Origin: Cellulomonas sp. P24
GTDB taxonomy: Bacteria; Actinomycetota; Actinomycetes; Actinomycetales; Cellulomonadaceae
Direction of reading: 5' to 3'
DNA: 64,000 nt
Assembly (NCBI RefSeq): GCF_024704385.1
Contig: NZ_JAJDFX010000002.1
Coordinates: forward strand, 1,302,001 to 1,366,000
In this document: positions 62,794 through 64,000 of the stretch, in pieces
Layout: each line of letters starts with the position of its first letter
Position numbering within the stretch: the stretch's first letter is position 1
The notes under the pieces: model-generated
Databases searched by the model: none
Told to the model about the DNA's origin: nothing
Seen by the model: only the letters and a program-made list of their open reading frames with translations
Position numbers and translations under genes: made by a program

Positions 62794-64000
62794 CGAAGCC
62801 CACCGCCGGTCGCCATATCGCTTGGCGCGGCACCCCTGGCGGCGGCTGCGGTGGCCGCCTCGACGGCCGCCTGCCCGGCGATCAGGGCTTGGGCGTCGGG
62901 TCGGTCGGGCCAGGGGCGCAGGTCGATGACCACGGGTCGGGTCTGGCGCAGCAGCAGGACCGCGGTACCGAACGGAAGGGTCCGCAGCACCGAGGGCGGC
63001 ATGACCGGGACCATGCGTATCGAGGTGGACGTGGACTTCTCGCCGCCGCGCCCGCGGTTGCGGGTTTCGGTGAGCTCGTCGATCTCCCCGAGCAGTCGGG
63101 CGACGTCGTCCAGGTCCCGGTACTTCGCCAGACCACCCAGGATGATCTTGACGGTGGCGGCGTCCCAGATGGCGTCGGCGGCGTGCTCTCCCCACCGGTT
63201 GCGGGCCTGTGCCAGAGACTGCAGCACCGCCAGGGTGGTGATCCCGGTGCCCCCTCCTTCGGCCATCAGCTGCGGCAGGGACGGTAGCGGGGTGAGGTTG
63301 GCGATCTCGTCGAGCGCCAGCAGCAACGGCGGGTCCAACCGGGCGCCGGGGGAGCGGGCGGCCAGGGCCCGGGCGGTCTCGGTGATGTCCTCGACGAACG
63401 CGGCCACCAGCGGGGCACACGACCCGGACGTGACGGCCGCGGCGAGCAGGTACAGGGTCCCGGACTCACGCAAGAACCGTGCCGGGTCGAACGTGTCGCG
63501 CGGTCCGGGGTCCACGGAGTCCAGGACGTCGGGGTCGGCAAGGGCCGCCAGGGACTGGCGGACCCCTAGCCACACGGAGTCCCGGGTCCGCGGGTCGGCG
63601 TGGACCGCAGCCTCCAACGCATCCGCCCACCCCGACGCGGCACGCGAGTCCCGGTTCAGGATGGTCACGGCGTCTTCGGCGAGCACCGGGTTCAACGACC
63701 ACCGGTACAGGTCCACCGCACCTCGCCCGTCCAGGGCGGCGGCGTGCAGCAGGCACCGCAGGGCAGTCTCGGTCTGCCCGGCCCAGAAGTCCGAGTCCGA
63801 CACGGTCCGCCCGAACCCGACCCCCGCGGCCAGGCCCCTGGCCCGGACCAGGGCGGTGCGCGGGGTCTCACACCCGCGCACCGGGGACCAGCGCAACCCG
63901 CCGGGCAGCCCGGCCAGTCGTTGGGGGTCGAAGATCGCCACCGGGCCGTGAACCTGCCGGGCGGCCATGGTCACCGCGAGGGTGTCGGGGCGCGTGGAGG
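62790..64000 (-). CDS. TraG/VirD4-type conjugative coupling protein, 3' part
   Basis: The frame is open to the right edge and in-frame residues before the first Met read STRPDTLAVTMAAR, so the N-terminal part with Walker A is outside. The visible part has GPVAIFDPQRLAG, Walker B-like LLLALDEIANLTPLPSLPQL, the TraM-recognition region GGTGITTLAVLQSLAQARNRWG and a C-terminal TLPFGTAVLLLRQTRPV. It is the ATPase that delivers DNA to a type IV or actinobacterial transfer channel. Confidence 0.9.
   Translation of the reverse strand, partial: STRPDTLAVTMAARQVHGPVAIFDPQRLAGLPGGLRWSPVRGCETPRTALVRARGLAAGVGFGRTVSDSDFWAGQTETALRCLLHAAALDGRGAVDLYRWSLNPVLAEDAVTILNRDSRAASGWADALEAAVHADPRTRDSVWLGVRQSLAALADPDVLDSVDPGPRDTFDPARFLRESGTLYLLAAAVTSGSCAPLVAAFVEDITETARALAARSPGARLDPPLLLALDEIANLTPLPSLPQLMAEGGGTGITTLAVLQSLAQARNRWGEHAADAIWDAATVKIILGGLAKYRDLDDVARLLGEIDELTETRNRGRGGEKSTSTSIRMVPVMPPSVLRTLPFGTAVLLLRQTRPVVIDLRPWPDRPDAQALIAGQAAVEAATAAAARGAAPSDMATGGGLR

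Noticed and set aside
1-64000. tRNA, rRNA or integrase attachment site in a tRNA
   Set aside because: No tRNA-like cloverleaf or rRNA sequence was recognised by eye; a tRNA scan would be decisive.

Overview
High-GC actinobacterial DNA, most like the Cellulomonas group of Micrococcales. This rests on inference: codon use is GC-rich throughout, GTG/TTG starts are common, and the C40 peptidase N-terminus is of a type I associate with that group. No rRNA, tRNA or CRISPR array was seen. The left three quarters (1-44 kb) is a copper/heavy-metal homeostasis island. The right quarter (44-64 kb) is a nested mobile region ending in conjugation genes, so the whole may sit on an integrative element or plasmid.

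Island layout. An M56 peptidase fragment is followed by copZ-copA (0.8-3.5 kb), a C40 peptidase, a polA scrap and an Fe-S membrane reductase. Next come a Tat-exported multicopper oxidase, a coiled-coil/PspA pair with a response regulator, and a first CopRS-like two-component pair. A thiol-redox operon follows (glutaredoxin-like, CcdA-like, TlpA-like, VanY-like; 14.0-16.8 kb). Then come DoxX-like and small His-rich membrane proteins, an ABC exporter behind a CsoR-type palindrome, an Lgt homologue and an EamA transporter. A CopB-like ATPase with a CPD motif lies beside csoR. An HMA protein and a Cu-ATPase fused to cupredoxin and YHS domains form the next operon, followed by a second CopRS pair, a cupredoxin-SHOCT operon, DUF302 and a second CsoR-family regulator. 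An SGNH hydrolase, small membrane proteins, a cystine-type ABC importer, another HMA protein, an ABM-domain protein with a Cys/His tail and a second Lgt complete the island.

The main result is a recurrent direct repeat with 11-bp period (consensus CTTCATC-GAAT-CTTCATC, equivalent to GATGAAG-ATTC-GATGAAG). It occurs at fourteen sites. Ten of the fourteen lie about 70-125 bp upstream of a start codon and read toward that gene. It resembles the TGAAGATTTnnTGAAGATTT repeat reported for CopR of Corynebacterium glutamicum, so the island looks like one CopR-type regulon. Two perfect CsoR-type palindromes add a second layer, and one promoter (31.15-31.3 kb) carries both signals.

Mobile region. A complete IS3-family element (44307-45608, 3-bp target duplication) sits in a truncated exonuclease/BRCT gene. 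An IS256-family element (48464-53045, perfect 8-bp target duplication) is split by a Tn554-like pair of tyrosine recombinases (49599-52757). A second, diverged recombinase pair plus a pRiA4b ORF-3-like gene, a secreted S1 protease and a membrane protein occupy about 7.2 kb that splits an ardC-type antirestriction gene. That ardC lies downstream of a lytic transglycosylase/C40 peptidase and a TraG/VirD4-type coupling protein that runs off the right edge.

Five genes carry single-base frameshifts, four of them in C homopolymers; sequencing error should be excluded before treating them as dead.
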